A DNA stretch of 10,841 nt from Methylovirgula sp. Lineage in GTDB: Bacteria; Pseudomonadota; Alphaproteobacteria; Rhizobiales; Beijerinckiaceae. The notes beneath the pieces are model-generated. The model was not told where the DNA came from. It saw only the letters and a list, made by a program, of their open reading frames with translations, and did no database searches. This document shows, piece by piece, positions 1-6,124 of this stretch (positions are counted from its first letter, which is position 1; each line of letters begins with the position of its first letter). The position numbers were made by a program, and so were the translations under genes. The DNA is taken from the NCBI GenBank assembly GCA_030044485.1, contig JASHVQ010000025.1:1-10841 (forward strand), read 5' to 3'.

Positions 1-1678
1 TCTTGAGATTGAGCGGGGAGATCGCCATGCGTTCGAGCCCGGCGGGCTCGGCATAGCCGGTGATGTAGTTGAAGATGCGCGAGACATCGCGCCCGATCAC
101 CGGATCGGCGGTGAAGAACGAAATGTCCGTGTAAAGCCGCGCCGTGACCGGGTGATAATTGCCGGTGCCGACGTGGCAATAGGTGGCGAGCGAACCCGAT
201 TCGCGGCGCACGACCATCGAAAGCTTGGCATGGGTTTTCAGCGCGATAAAGCCGAAGACCACCTGCGCGCCGGCGCGTTCGAGATCGCGCGCCCAGCGAA
301 TGTTCGCCTCCTCGTCGAAGCGCGCCTTCAGTTCGACGAGCGCGGTCACCGACTTGCCGGCTTCGGCCGCCTCGATGAGGGCGCGCACGATGGGACTGTC
401 GTTCGAGGTGCGATAAAGCGTCTGCTTGATCGCCACGACATTCGGATCGGCCGCGGCCTGATTCAAGAACTGCACGACGACGTCGAAGGATTCATAAGGG
501 TGATGGACGACGAGATCCTTCTGCTTGATCGCCAAAAAACAGTCGCCGCCGTTCTCGCGCACCCTTTCGGGGAAGCGTGGGTTATACGGCTTGAATTTGA
601 GTTCGGGGCGATCGACGTTGACGAGTTCGGAAAGTTCGTTCTGCGCCAGCATTCCGTCGAGCACGAAGATTTCTTCGGGCACGACGTCGAGTTCCTCGGC
701 GACGAAATTGCGCAATTGCTCGGGCATGAGCGCATCGACTTCGAGCCGTATGACCGAGCCGCGGCGGCGGCGCTTCAAAGCGCTTTCGAAGAGAAGCACG
801 AGGTCCTCGGCCTCTTCCTCGACCTCGATGTCGCTGTCGCGAATGACCCGGAAGACGCCCGAGCCGCGCACCAGATAGCCGGGGAAGAGCGCCTGGGTGA
901 ACATGCCGACCAGGCTTTCGAGCGTGATGAAGCGTTGCCCGTTCGCCCCATCCGGCATGCGCACGAAGCGCCCGATCCTGGCCGGCAATCTGACGAGCGC
1001 CTTCAGATATTTGTTGTCGCGCGGCTGCACGAGTTCGAGGGCCATCGTGAAGCCGAGATTGGGGATGAACGGGAACGGATGCGCCGGATCGATGGCGAGC
1101 GGCGTCAGCACCGGAAAGACGTGCAGCAGGAAATAATGTTCGAGCCAAGCAACGTCCGCGGGTTCAAGTTCCTGCGGATCGACGAGGACGATGCCCGCCT
1201 CGCGCAATTCACCGCGCAGTTCGCGCCAGCGGCGCTGCTGCTCGGCGGCGAGCAAACCGACCCGCTCGCGGATCTTCACCAATTGTTCGGCCGGCGTCAG
1301 TCCGTCTTCGGAAGGAGTCGAGACGCCGGCGCGCACCTGACCGCGCAGGCCGGCGACGCGCACCATGAAAAATTCGTCGAGATTGTTGGCGGAGATCGAC
1401 AGGAAGCGCAATTGCTCAAGCAGCGGGTGGTTACGGTTCGAGGCTTCCTGCAGCACGCGCCTGTTGAATTCGAGCCAGGAAAGCTCGCGGTTGATGAAAC
1501 GCTCCGGCGAATGGGCGAGTTCGGCCGGGCGTTCGGCGAGGCTGCCGAGCTCGTTCATGATCGGAATCGAGGCGGCGGGCGATGACGTTCCCGCCAAAGC
1601 CGGGTCGGCGCCGGCGCGCGGGTCCTCGGAAACTTCCGGATTCTCCGACGATCTCAAGCTTTCGCTGCCCGACGGCAC
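1..1678 (-). CDS. ppk1: Polyphosphate kinase 1 (3'-truncated by window edge)
   Basis: PPK1 reversibly polymerises the gamma-phosphate of ATP into inorganic polyphosphate, usually at the inner membrane. The minus strand is open from the GTG at 1678 to the window edge, giving 559 of an expected roughly 700-750 residues. Visible family signatures are the N-domain block [13 protein letters not shown] (about residues 60-72), [20 protein letters not shown], the [16 protein letters not shown] stretch, and the catalytic-domain motif LKTHAKLS. His483 of that motif matches the phosphohistidine (His435 in E. coli). [12 protein letters not shown] follows, and the visible part ends in [19 protein letters not shown]. 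The second conserved histidine region would lie beyond position 1. I chose GTG 1678 because AGGAGG stands 5 bases upstream; it adds a 40-residue polar N-terminal extension before an in-frame ATG at 1558, where the family homology soon begins. The gene is divergent from the small secreted protein at 1968. Confidence 0.96.
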   Translation of the reverse strand, partial: MPSGSESLRSSENPEVSEDPRAGADPALAGTSSPAASIPIMNELGSLAERPAELAHSPERFINRELSWLEFNRRVLQEASNRNHPLLEQLRFLSISANNLDEFFMVRVAGLRGQVRAGVSTPSEDGLTPAEQLVKIRERVGLLAAEQQRRWRELRGELREAGIVLVDPQELEPADVAWLEHYFLLHVFPVLTPLAIDPAHPFPFIPNLGFTMALELVQPRDNKYLKALVRLPARIGRFVRMPDGANGQRFITLESLVGMFTQALFPGYLVRGSGVFRVIRDSDIEVEEEAEDLVLLFESALKRRRRGSVIRLEVDALMPEQLRNFVAEELDVVPEEIFVLDGMLAQNELSELVNVDRPELKFKPYNPRFPERVRENGGDCFLAIKQKDLVVHHPYESFDVVVQFLNQAAADPNVVAIKQTLYRTSNDSPIVRALIEAAEAGKSVTALVELKARFDEEANIRWARDLERAGAQVVFGFIALKTHAKLSMVVRRESGSLATYCHVGTGNYHPVTARLYTDISFFTADPVIGRDVSRIFNYITGYAEPAGLERMAISPLNLK

Positions 1679-1683
1679 TCTTG

Positions 1684-1689
1684 CCTCCT
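1684..1689 (-). promoter_or_regulatory. Shine-Dalgarno sequence of ppk1
   Basis: A perfect AGGAGG on the minus strand lies 5 bases upstream of the GTG at 1678. It favours this GTG over the in-frame ATG at 1558, which has no comparable site. Confidence 0.7.
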
Positions 1690-1921
1690 GGAACTGGCCT
1701 CAACTCACCGGAGGCTGCGTCTTACCTGTGATATTATCATGACTTGATATGGAACAGCATGGACGGAGTTGCAAACCAATCCCGCAGCGTAAACGCGCCG
1801 GGCTAATCCCCAACTCTTTGGGTCAAAAAGTTAACCGCGCCCTTTCGGAAGAGCCTGTGGGCGGCGGGCACGCTCGACGGCCGTTCCCCCACAGACATGT
1901 GCGCAATTGGCGCTGGCGGAG

Positions 1922-1959
1922 CTCACCTCATTCGGCTACTTAGGCCGAGCGGGGGTGAG
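1922..1959 (+). promoter_or_regulatory. Possible leader stem overlapping the RBS of the small secreted protein gene
   Basis: CTCACC (1922-1927) is complementary to GGTGAG (1954-1959). Inside it TCGGC (1932-1936) pairs with GCCGA (1944-1948) around a 7-base loop. The outer arm runs into the GGAGG (1959-1963) that precedes the ATG at 1968, so folding would partly occlude the ribosome binding site. The arms are short and this may be chance. Confidence 0.2.
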
Positions 1960-1967
1960 GAGGAAAC

Positions 1968-2231
1968 ATGAAGACGCTTCTCGGCGCAGCCTTGTTGGGA
2001 GCCGCGTTCTTTGCCCTGCCCGCAACAGCCCAGACCAGCGCGGCGCCGCCTGTCAAATGCCGCGTCGCCGAGATCAATCCGGTCACCAATCACGCGCATT
2101 GCATCGATCCGATCGGCGCCCCGCTCGACGTGGCGGCGGAGAAGCCCTGCCAAGGCATGCATCACGTCGGTTCCGGAGCGTGGACGATGACGAACGGCTG
2201 CGATACGACGCCCAACCCGCCTCCGAATTGA
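1968..2231 (+). CDS. Small secreted four-cysteine protein, unknown function
   Basis: I do not recognise a named family for this 87-residue protein. The first 21 residues form a classical Sec signal peptide: MKT, a hydrophobic core LLGAALLGAAFFAL, and a likely signal peptidase I site after ATA (residues 19-21) before Gln22. The mature part, about 66 residues, has four cysteines (31, 45, 61, 78), which suggests two disulfides in the periplasm or outside the cell, plus two His-rich spots (H42/H44 and H65/H66). It ends in a proline-rich tail (NPPPN). The start is supported by GGAGG at 1959-1963, four bases before the ATG. The gene stands alone on the plus strand, divergent from ppk1 and convergent with the 72-residue protein, 33 bp away. 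A role in metal or haem binding is possible from the Cys and His content, but that is only inference. Confidence 0.8.
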   Translation: MKTLLGAALLGAAFFALPATAQTSAAPPVKCRVAEINPVTNHAHCIDPIGAPLDVAAEKPCQGMHHVGSGAWTMTNGCDTTPNPPPN

Positions 2232-2264
2232 TGAACCTCGTCGCGGCCGAGCGATTAAGCGCGC

Positions 2265-2483
2265 TCACTCGTCGCCATGGGCGCGCTCGTCGATCGTGAT
2301 CGTCTTCAAGCTGGAGAAATCGACGGAGACGGGCTGCTTCTCGCGCGCCGCGGCAAGTTGAAACGTCTTGATGACGTGTTCGAGCCGCCGATATGTCTCC
2401 TTATATTCCGGCGTCTTTTCGGAAATGCCGAGCGGCTTGAGGCAAAATTCGATGATCTCCCGCGGCCTGTTGTATTTGCTCAT
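2265..2483 (-). CDS. Small conserved-looking hypothetical protein (72 aa)
   Basis: I do not recognise this cytoplasmic protein. It starts MSKYNRPREIIEFCLKPLG, is rich in charged residues and has no signal peptide or membrane segment. The middle (about residues 24-50, from TPEYKETYRRLEHVIKTF onward) looks amphipathic and helical; the end is acidic (DERAHGDE). The ATG at 2483 is chosen because a GGAGA-type ribosome binding site precedes it; the reading frame stays open far upstream, but that part lies antiparallel in frame to nothing useful and overlaps the nitroreductase gene. It lies 34 bp downstream of the nitroreductase stop on the same strand, so the two are probably co-transcribed. A regulator or partner of that enzyme cannot be excluded or supported. 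Confidence 0.65.
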   Translation of the reverse strand: MSKYNRPREIIEFCLKPLGISEKTPEYKETYRRLEHVIKTFQLAAAREKQPVSVDFSSLKTITIDERAHGDE

Positions 2484-2517
2484 GCCTGTCTCCTTGCGCG
2501 TTCGCGACGATCGCTCT

Positions 2518-3117
2518 TCAGGTTGCGGGAAATCCGCCTTGGAAGACGAAATGCTTTTGCGGATGGCGGCCGTTGGGGTGCTCTCTGGCTTGCAAATAAT
2601 CCGGGAGAACGGATTTGTCGGCGCGCCTGCCGACGGCAACCGCCGCCTCGGGCCGATAATCCTCCGGGATCTTGAGATCGACAATGGTGCGCGCCACGTC
2701 GAAGCCGGCCATGCCGTGCGTTGCATAACCAAGCCGCAGCGCCTCGAGCGCGAAATAGGCCCAAGCCGCGCCGGCATCGAAAGAATGGGTGCGCGACGCG
2801 GCGACCTTGTCCGTTCCCGAAACCGGCTGCGTCGTCTTGGAGAGGACGATGACGAGCGCGCCGGCATTCTTCGCCCAGACGCGATTGCCCTCGACCAGGA
2901 GGGCGAGGAATTTGTCGAAATCCGGCGTTTGACCCAGCGCATAGAGAAAGCGCCAGGGCTGCAGATTGCTGGAGGATGGCGCCCAGCGCGCCGCCTCGAA
3001 CATGGTGCGCAGATCGTGTTCCGGCACCGGCTCGCCCGTGAAGGCGCGCGGCGACCAGCGCTCGAGGAATTGCCGATCGATCGGATAATCGGCGACGCGT
3101 GGATTGGCTTGGCTCAT
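2518..3117 (-). CDS. Nitroreductase-family FMN oxidoreductase
   Basis: This 199-residue cytoplasmic protein belongs to the nitroreductase fold, whose members are mostly homodimers that bind FMN and use NAD(P)H to reduce nitro compounds, quinones or other electrophiles. Visible signatures are the N-terminal FMN phosphate-binding stretch RWSPRAF (residues 20-26), the helix and loop AARWAPSSSNLQPWRF (42-57) typical of the family, a central alanine-rich helix near AGAAWAYFALEALRLGY, and a C-terminal AVAVGRRAD strand. Length fits the short type. I use the ATG at 3117, four bases after GGAG, rather than the TTG at 3120. The true substrate cannot be told from sequence. It follows yidD by 39 bp and precedes the 72-residue gene by 34 bp on the same strand. 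Confidence 0.92.
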   Translation of the reverse strand: MSQANPRVADYPIDRQFLERWSPRAFTGEPVPEHDLRTMFEAARWAPSSSNLQPWRFLYALGQTPDFDKFLALLVEGNRVWAKNAGALVIVLSKTTQPVSGTDKVAASRTHSFDAGAAWAYFALEALRLGYATHGMAGFDVARTIVDLKIPEDYRPEAAVAVGRRADKSVLPDYLQAREHPNGRHPQKHFVFQGGFPAT

Positions 3118-3136
3118 CAAACTCCCCAGGCGGGCA

Positions 3137-3142
3137 ATTATA
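3137..3142 (-). promoter_or_regulatory. Possible -10 element (TATAAT) for the nitroreductase gene
   Basis: A perfect TATAAT hexamer on the minus strand lies 19 bases before the nitroreductase ATG, in the short gap after yidD. That would give a very short leader that still includes the ribosome binding site. No recognisable -35 is present 16-18 bases upstream, so support is limited to the hexamer in an otherwise GC-rich sequence. Confidence 0.3.
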
Positions 3143-3156
3143 GCGCGACGCCGCGC

Positions 3157-3510
3157 TCATGCACGCTTCGCATCCGACCGGCCGCCGCGCAACCCGTAGA
3201 GAAAAAGCCCGCGGGCCGGCAGACATTCCGGTACAGGGTCGTAGCCCGAAGTTCCCCAAGGATGGCATCGACAGAGGCGTGCCGCGCCTATGAGCCCGCC
3301 CGCCCAGAGCCCATGGCGGGCGATAGCCTCGTCCATATAGGCCGAGCAACTCGGTTCATGCCGGCATTGGCGACCGATGAGCGCCGAGAAACTGAGCTGA
3401 TAGGCGCGAATGAGATAATGGGCAGCGCGGCGGGCCGATGTCGAGCGCATCTCCGGCCGACCGGCGTCCGAGCATTGCGGCTCTGACGCCGCCTCCTCAT
3501 TCGGCCGCAT
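3157..3510 (-). CDS. yidD: Membrane protein insertion efficiency factor YidD
   Basis: YidD is a small inner-membrane-associated protein that assists YidC-dependent insertion of membrane proteins. The 117-residue product carries the full family signature: an amphipathic helix AAHYLIRAYQLSFSALIG (about 29-46), then CRHEPSCSAYMDEAI (49-63), the glycine-containing helix, RCHPWG (81-86) and GYDPVPE (89-95). The usual length is about 70-110 residues, so the first 20 or so residues may be an extension. The ATG at 3510 is the first in frame; the next (3450, Met21) has GGAG directly adjacent with too little spacing. The start overlaps the last 14 bases of the Fe-S scaffold gene, suggesting translational coupling. 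The usual rpmH-rnpA-yidD-yidC setting is absent; separation from rnpA is something I recall as common in this order. Confidence 0.95.
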   Translation of the reverse strand: MRPNEEAASEPQCSDAGRPEMRSTSARRAAHYLIRAYQLSFSALIGRQCRHEPSCSAYMDEAIARHGLWAGGLIGAARLCRCHPWGTSGYDPVPECLPARGLFLYGLRGGRSDAKRA

Positions 3511-3943
3511 GCGAGGCTCTCGCCTGGATTTGCTCGGCCGCGTCGAGAGTTGCCTCGAAGGTGAGCATGGTCGAAGCGTGGCGCGCCTTATAGTCGCGCA
3601 CCGGTTCGAGGATCGCGATCTCCGCCCATTTGCCTTGCGGCGGGGCCCCGTTTTCCTTGAGCATGGCGCGAACTTCGTCGCGCAATCGGCGCAGCTCCGG
3701 CAGCGTGACGCCGACGACGTGGCGCGCCATGATCGAGGCGGCCGCCTGGCCGAGTGCGCAGGCCTTCACTTCATGGGCGAAGTCGGTGACCTTGCCGTCG
3801 CGCATGACGAGATCGACGATCACCGTCGAGCCGCAGAGTTTGGAATGGGCGCGCGCCGTCGCGTCGGGCGCGGCAAGCCGCCCTTGGCGGGGAATATTCG
3901 CCGCCAATTCAAGGATCTTGGTATTATAGACCTCGTTCAGCAT
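3497..3943 (-). CDS. NifU/IscU-like iron-sulfur cluster scaffold protein, third cysteine replaced
   Basis: The 148-residue product resembles the N-terminal scaffold domain of NifU and IscU, on which Fe-S clusters are built from sulfur delivered by a cysteine desulfurase. It opens with MLNEVYNTKILELAANIP, the family's helix 1. Cys37 in HSKLCGST and Cys62 in KACALGQAAASIMA match the first two cluster ligands (Cys37 and Cys63 in E. coli IscU). Near the C-terminus, where IscU has His-Cys, this protein has His122-Ala123 (KARHASTML), so the third cysteine ligand is missing. It also lacks the LPPVK chaperone-binding motif of IscU, having LEPVRDYK instead. The frame is open upstream to 4090, but homology starts at the ATG at 3943 and the upstream part would run through an AT-rich palindrome, so I chose 3943 despite a weak ribosome binding site. 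It heads a unit with yidD and is divergent from folE. Confidence 0.88.
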   Translation of the reverse strand: MLNEVYNTKILELAANIPRQGRLAAPDATARAHSKLCGSTVIVDLVMRDGKVTDFAHEVKACALGQAAASIMARHVVGVTLPELRRLRDEVRAMLKENGAPPQGKWAEIAILEPVRDYKARHASTMLTFEATLDAAEQIQARASHAAE

Positions 3944-3984
3944 GGCTCGGGCGACAAAGCGGCCGGGATGACGGCGCAAATTAA

Positions 3985-3998
3985 ATCCTATATAGGAT
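3985..3998. repeat. Perfect 14-bp palindrome, candidate operator
   Basis: The sequence ATCCTATATAGGAT reads identically on both strands. It lies 41 bases upstream of the scaffold ATG and 109 bases upstream of the folE ATG, exactly in the AT-rich core where promoters are expected. Length and dyad symmetry suit a homodimeric regulator. It does not match the Irr or RirA boxes or the LexA motifs I know from alphaproteobacteria, so no factor is assigned. Confidence 0.4.
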
Positions 3999-4095
3999 AT
4001 AAAGGCTTGGCGAACGAGATTTGAGGAGATCTTCTGCTGCCAAAATGACCGCAACGACCTTGCTTGGCGAGGCTTGCACCCATAGATCAACGCTC

Positions 4096-4101
4096 AGGAG
4101 G
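4096..4101 (+). promoter_or_regulatory. Shine-Dalgarno sequence of folE
   Basis: A perfect AGGAGG lies six bases before the ATG at 4108. It decides the start: the same frame is open back to about 4021, but the earlier starts lack such a site and would add about 29 residues absent from the family. Confidence 0.8.
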
Positions 4102-4107
4102 CACCAC

Positions 4108-4746
4108 ATGGATGACGTGGTTAAGTCCTTGCTCGCCCGCCAGCAGCAGCCTAAGCCCGCCGCAACACCCCCGACCCGCCCGACCCGCGAAGAAGCCGAA
4201 GCCGCCGTCCGAACCTTGATCCTTTGGGCGGGCGACGATCCGACGCGGGAGGGGCTGCGCGATACGCCGTTGCGCGTCACCAAGGCCTATGAGGAATTTT
4301 TCTCCGGCTACCGCGCCGCCGCCGGCGACCTGCTGTCGCGCGTCTTCGAGGAAGTGCATGGCTACGACGACTTGATCCTCGTCCGCGACATTCCCTTCTC
4401 CTCGCATTGCGAGCATCACATGGTGCCGTTTTTCGGCAAGGTGCATGTCGCCTATTACGTGGGCGAGGAAGGCGTCGTGGGCCTGTCGAAACTGGCGCGG
4501 CTCGTCGACATCTATGCGCGCCGCCTGCAGACGCAGGAGGCCTTGACCGCGCAGATCGTCGCGGCGATCGAACGCTATCTCAAGCCACGCGGCTGCGCGG
4601 TGATGATCGAGGCCGAACATATGTGCATGTCGATGCGCGGCGTCCTAAAGCAGGGCACGATGACTGTGACCAATCAGTTCACCGGCGTCTTCCGCGACGA
4701 TCCCGCCGAACAGGCGCGTTTCCTTACCATGGTGCGCGGCAAATAG
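4108..4746 (+). CDS. folE: GTP cyclohydrolase I, zinc-dependent FolE1 type
   Basis: FolE converts GTP to 7,8-dihydroneopterin triphosphate plus formate, the first step of tetrahydrofolate synthesis, in the cytoplasm as a decamer. The 212-residue product shows the whole signature: [13 protein letters not shown] (56-68), the first zinc motif [19 protein letters not shown] (98-116), [20 protein letters not shown], and the second motif [11 protein letters not shown] (168-178). By alignment with E. coli, Cys101, His104 and Cys173 are the zinc ligands, with His103 and His171 in the active site. Residues 10-28 form a proline- and alanine-rich variable leader. All metal ligands are intact, so this is the zinc enzyme and not the zinc-independent FolE2. 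hisI follows after 47 bp on the same strand, a pairing I recall from related genomes. Confidence 0.98.
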   Translation: MDDVVKSLLARQQQPKPAATPPTRPTREEAEAAVRTLILWAGDDPTREGLRDTPLRVTKAYEEFFSGYRAAAGDLLSRVFEEVHGYDDLILVRDIPFSSHCEHHMVPFFGKVHVAYYVGEEGVVGLSKLARLVDIYARRLQTQEALTAQIVAAIERYLKPRGCAVMIEAEHMCMSMRGVLKQGTMTVTNQFTGVFRDDPAEQARFLTMVRGK

Positions 4747-4757
4747 GTCTCGGCCTT

Positions 4758-4788
4758 CTCCGGGACCTCGAACCGCGCCAGCCCGGAG
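4758..4788 (+). promoter_or_regulatory. Inverted repeat enclosing the hisI ribosome binding site
   Basis: CTCCGGG (4758-4764) and CCCGGAG (4782-4788) are perfectly complementary across a 17-base loop. The right arm contains the GGAG (4785-4788) that serves hisI, five bases before its ATG. In mRNA this seven-pair, mostly G-C stem would mask the site. The left arm lies just past the folE stop (4744-4746), within the footprint of a ribosome ending folE, which fits translational coupling. This is inferred from sequence only. Confidence 0.4.
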
Positions 4789-4793
4789 CAAGA

Positions 4794-5204
4794 ATGGCCC
4801 AGCCCTTCCCCGTTGCCGAAAGCAAGAGCGAACTCGAAGAAGGCGCCGTCTTTGCGCCGCGTTTCGATTCGCAAGGCCTGATCGGCTGCGTCGTCATCGA
4901 CGTGCGCGACGGCGCGGTGCTCATGTTCGCCTATATGAACGAGGCGGCGCTGCGGCTCACGCTCGAAACGGGTGTCGCGCATTATTGGTCGCGGTCGCGC
5001 CAAAACCTGTGGCGCAAGGGCGACACATCCGGCCAGCAGCAAAAGGTGAAGGAGATCCGCACCGACTGCGACCAGGACGTCCTGTTGCTCAAGGTGGAAG
5101 TGAGCGGCGATGGCGGCGCCTGCCACACAGGCCGACGCTCCTGCTTCTATCGTCGGCTTGCATCAGGCCGCAACGGGGTAACCCTCGTCTTCGACGAAGG
5201 CTGA
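4794..5204 (+). CDS. hisI: Phosphoribosyl-AMP cyclohydrolase HisI
   Basis: HisI opens the adenine ring of phosphoribosyl-AMP to give ProFAR, the third step of histidine synthesis, in the cytoplasm. The 136-residue product is the stand-alone cyclohydrolase, without the pyrophosphohydrolase (HisE) half found fused in enterobacteria. Visible motifs are [19 protein letters not shown] (42-60), [19 protein letters not shown] (63-81), the acidic metal cluster RTDCDQD (89-95) and [13 protein letters not shown] (108-120). Cys92, Cys110 and Cys117 match the three zinc cysteines of the family, and Asp91, Asp93 and Asp95 the magnesium site. The ATG at 4794 follows GGAG by five bases. The gene lies outside a his operon, next to folE; both enzymes hydrolyse purine nucleotide rings but serve different pathways. 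Confidence 0.98.
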   Translation: MAQPFPVAESKSELEEGAVFAPRFDSQGLIGCVVIDVRDGAVLMFAYMNEAALRLTLETGVAHYWSRSRQNLWRKGDTSGQQQKVKEIRTDCDQDVLLLKVEVSGDGGACHTGRRSCFYRRLASGRNGVTLVFDEG

Positions 5205-5230
5205 CGTCGCGGCGCGAAGCTGCGACGCGA

Positions 5231-5256
5231 AAACGCCGCCCGAACGGGCGGCGTTT
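5231..5256. terminator. Probable bidirectional terminator between hisI and the CBS gene
   Basis: AAACGCCGCCCG (5231-5242) and CGGGCGGCGTTT (5245-5256) are perfect inverted arms separated by AA, giving in practice a stem of ten pairs with a CGAACG loop. The stem is followed by TTT on the plus strand and by TTTT on the minus strand. It lies 26 bases after the hisI stop and 24 bases after the stop of the converging CBS gene, the expected place for a shared terminator. Confidence 0.85.
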
Positions 5257-5280
5257 GGAAGAGTTTCGTCTGCGCCTCGC

Positions 5281-5712
5281 CTATACGGAGGCTATATATT
5301 CGCGCATCGCCGAATGTTCGTTCTCCATCTCGGCGAGCCTGAATTTGACCGCGTCGCCGATCGAGATGATGCCGGCGAGCCGGCCGTTCTTCATGATCGG
5401 CACATGCCGGAAGCGGCCGGAGGTCATCTTCTCGACCGTCTCGAGCACCGTTGCGTCTTCGGTCGCGGTGAAAACCTGCGTCGTCATATGCATCGAGGCC
5501 GCATCGTCGAGCGCCTTCGCGCCGCGTTGGGCGACTGCCCGAACGATGTCGCGCTCGGAAAGAATTCCGAGCAGGCTGCCTTGAACATCGGCGATGACCA
5601 CCGCGCCAACGCCGCGCGCCGCGAGTATTTCCGCGACTTCCTTCAAGGTTCTGTGCGGCTGCGCCGTTAAGACCTCACGGCCCTTGGTCGCGAGTATCCG
5701 CGCCACAGTCAT
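5281..5712 (-). CDS. Two-CBS-domain protein
   Basis: The 143-residue cytoplasmic protein consists almost entirely of a tandem CBS pair (Bateman module), which binds adenine nucleotides or similar ligands. CBS 1 spans about residues 12-66 and contains RGVGAVVIADVQGSLLGILS followed by ERDIVRAVAQRG. CBS 2 spans about 76-130, with FRHVPIMKNGRLAGIISIGD and AVKFRL. There is no fused catalytic, transporter or DNA-binding domain, so it is probably a ligand-sensing regulator or partner protein. The ATG at 5712 follows GGAGG with suitable spacing. It converges on hisI through the shared hairpin. The ligand and target cannot be deduced from the sequence. Confidence 0.93.
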   Translation of the reverse strand: MTVARILATKGREVLTAQPHRTLKEVAEILAARGVGAVVIADVQGSLLGILSERDIVRAVAQRGAKALDDAASMHMTTQVFTATEDATVLETVEKMTSGRFRHVPIMKNGRLAGIISIGDAVKFRLAEMENEHSAMREYIASV

Positions 5713-5819
5713 TTCACCCTCCTCTTTGGTCGCTGTCTCAGCGTTTCCCGATTCCCGTCCATCGCTCTGCGGCGATTGGAGGCTCTCAGCATGCCCTTCT
5801 TCAACCGAAGGTGCAACAT

Positions 5820-5903
5820 CTAAGGTTCGCGCATCGATTCGCCCGTCTCCGGATCGAACTCGCTCAAACCTGCGTGCTTGGCGGGAAGATTCCAGTAGGT
5901 CAT
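5820..5903 (-). CDS. Possible very small ORF (27 aa)
   Basis: A 27-codon frame begins MTYWNLPAKH and ends ETGESMREP at a TAG. GAGG lies nine bases before the ATG, slightly far for a ribosome binding site. The composition (Trp, Tyr, a DPETGE stretch) and a mostly G or C third codon position look more like a gene than the Arg-rich accidental frames around it. No family is recognised. The same frame is open upstream to about 6029 through an unlikely sequence. Evidence is thin. Confidence 0.25.
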   Translation of the reverse strand: MTYWNLPAKHAGLSEFDPETGESMREP

Positions 5904-5940
5904 GCGATTAAGCCTCGAAGTTAAGGTTGACGTTTGCGAC

Positions 5941-5960
5941 CGATGCATCGCGATATCGCG
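5941..5960. repeat. Two overlapping palindromes
   Basis: CGATGCATCG (5941-5950) is a perfect 10-bp palindrome, and CGCGATATCGCG (5949-5960) a perfect 12-bp palindrome; they share the CG at 5949-5950. They lie in non-coding DNA about 230 bases upstream of the CBS gene and about 165 bases past the rhomboid stop. They could be protein-binding sites or a small cruciform-prone element; no known motif is matched. Confidence 0.35.
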
Positions 5961-6124
5961 GAAGCGTTCGCGTTCGCAGCCTTGCGCCCTTCGCGCCGCG
6001 CAGGGCGGAAGGAGTGCGATTTCATGCACTTCGGAACGAGGTTGGCGGCGATCCGCTTTTAGGCTTCGGGTAGCGTTAAAGCGCTGCCAAAGTTCCCATG
6101 CGCTGCAGCAAGAGCGGCGGCCTC

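Larger units (their letters stand above)
1679..1967. other. Divergent intergenic region, ppk1 / small secreted protein
   Basis: No credible gene lies in this stretch. It must carry the start signals of both divergent neighbours. An AT-rich element with arms TGATA/TATCA around one T occupies 1729-1739; read on the minus strand it contains GATAAT, a possible -10 for ppk1, but I find no good -35 at the right distance. An inverted repeat CTGTGGG/CCCACAG sits at 1855-1861 and 1888-1894 with a 26-base loop. A stem near the ribosome binding site of the right-hand gene is listed separately. Confidence 0.4.
3944..4107. promoter_or_regulatory. Divergent promoter region between scaffold gene and folE
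   Basis: The 164-bp gap holds the most AT-rich patch of this part of the window, around 3980-4003, in otherwise GC-rich DNA. TATA-like hexamers occur on both strands there, so transcription of both divergent units may start nearby. I could not identify a convincing pair of -35 and -10 boxes for either direction. Confidence 0.45.
5713..6124. other. 412-bp stretch without an established gene
   Basis: Between the CBS gene and the rhomboid gene I see only one possible tiny ORF (5820-5903, listed separately), a block of palindromes around 5941-5960, and Arg-rich short frames that look accidental. It should contain the promoter of the CBS gene and the end of the rhomboid transcript. The pair AGCGC/GCGCT near 6070-6102 is too weak to call a terminator. 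No tRNA-like or rRNA-like sequence was recognised. Confidence 0.5.

Noticed and set aside
152..1585. A 477-codon open frame on the plus strand opposite ppk1.
   Set aside because: The opposite strand is unmistakable PPK1. The plus translation shows low-complexity antisense composition and no ribosome binding site.
1724..1745. A Pho-box-like sequence upstream of ppk1, which would fit phosphate control.
   Set aside because: Only the first half resembles CTGTCAT; the second half at the required spacing does not match.
2249..2266. GAGCG/CGCTC inverted repeat between the converging small genes, as a terminator.
   Set aside because: Only five pairs, an eight-base loop and no T run on either strand.
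5709..5819. A 36-codon minus-strand frame that overlaps the CBS gene start by ATGA.
   Set aside because: The overlap is tempting, but the translation is almost all Arg, Lys and Leu, there is no good ribosome binding site, and the Shine-Dalgarno sequence of the CBS gene explains the end of the frame.
6033..6060. A possible EcfG-type general stress promoter (GGAAC and a CGTT-like -10).
   Set aside because: The second element reads CGCT, and no plus-strand gene lies downstream.
6024..6062. A 12-codon plus-strand frame after AGGAG.
   Set aside because: Too short, no neighbour on that strand that it could regulate, and chance occurrence is likely.
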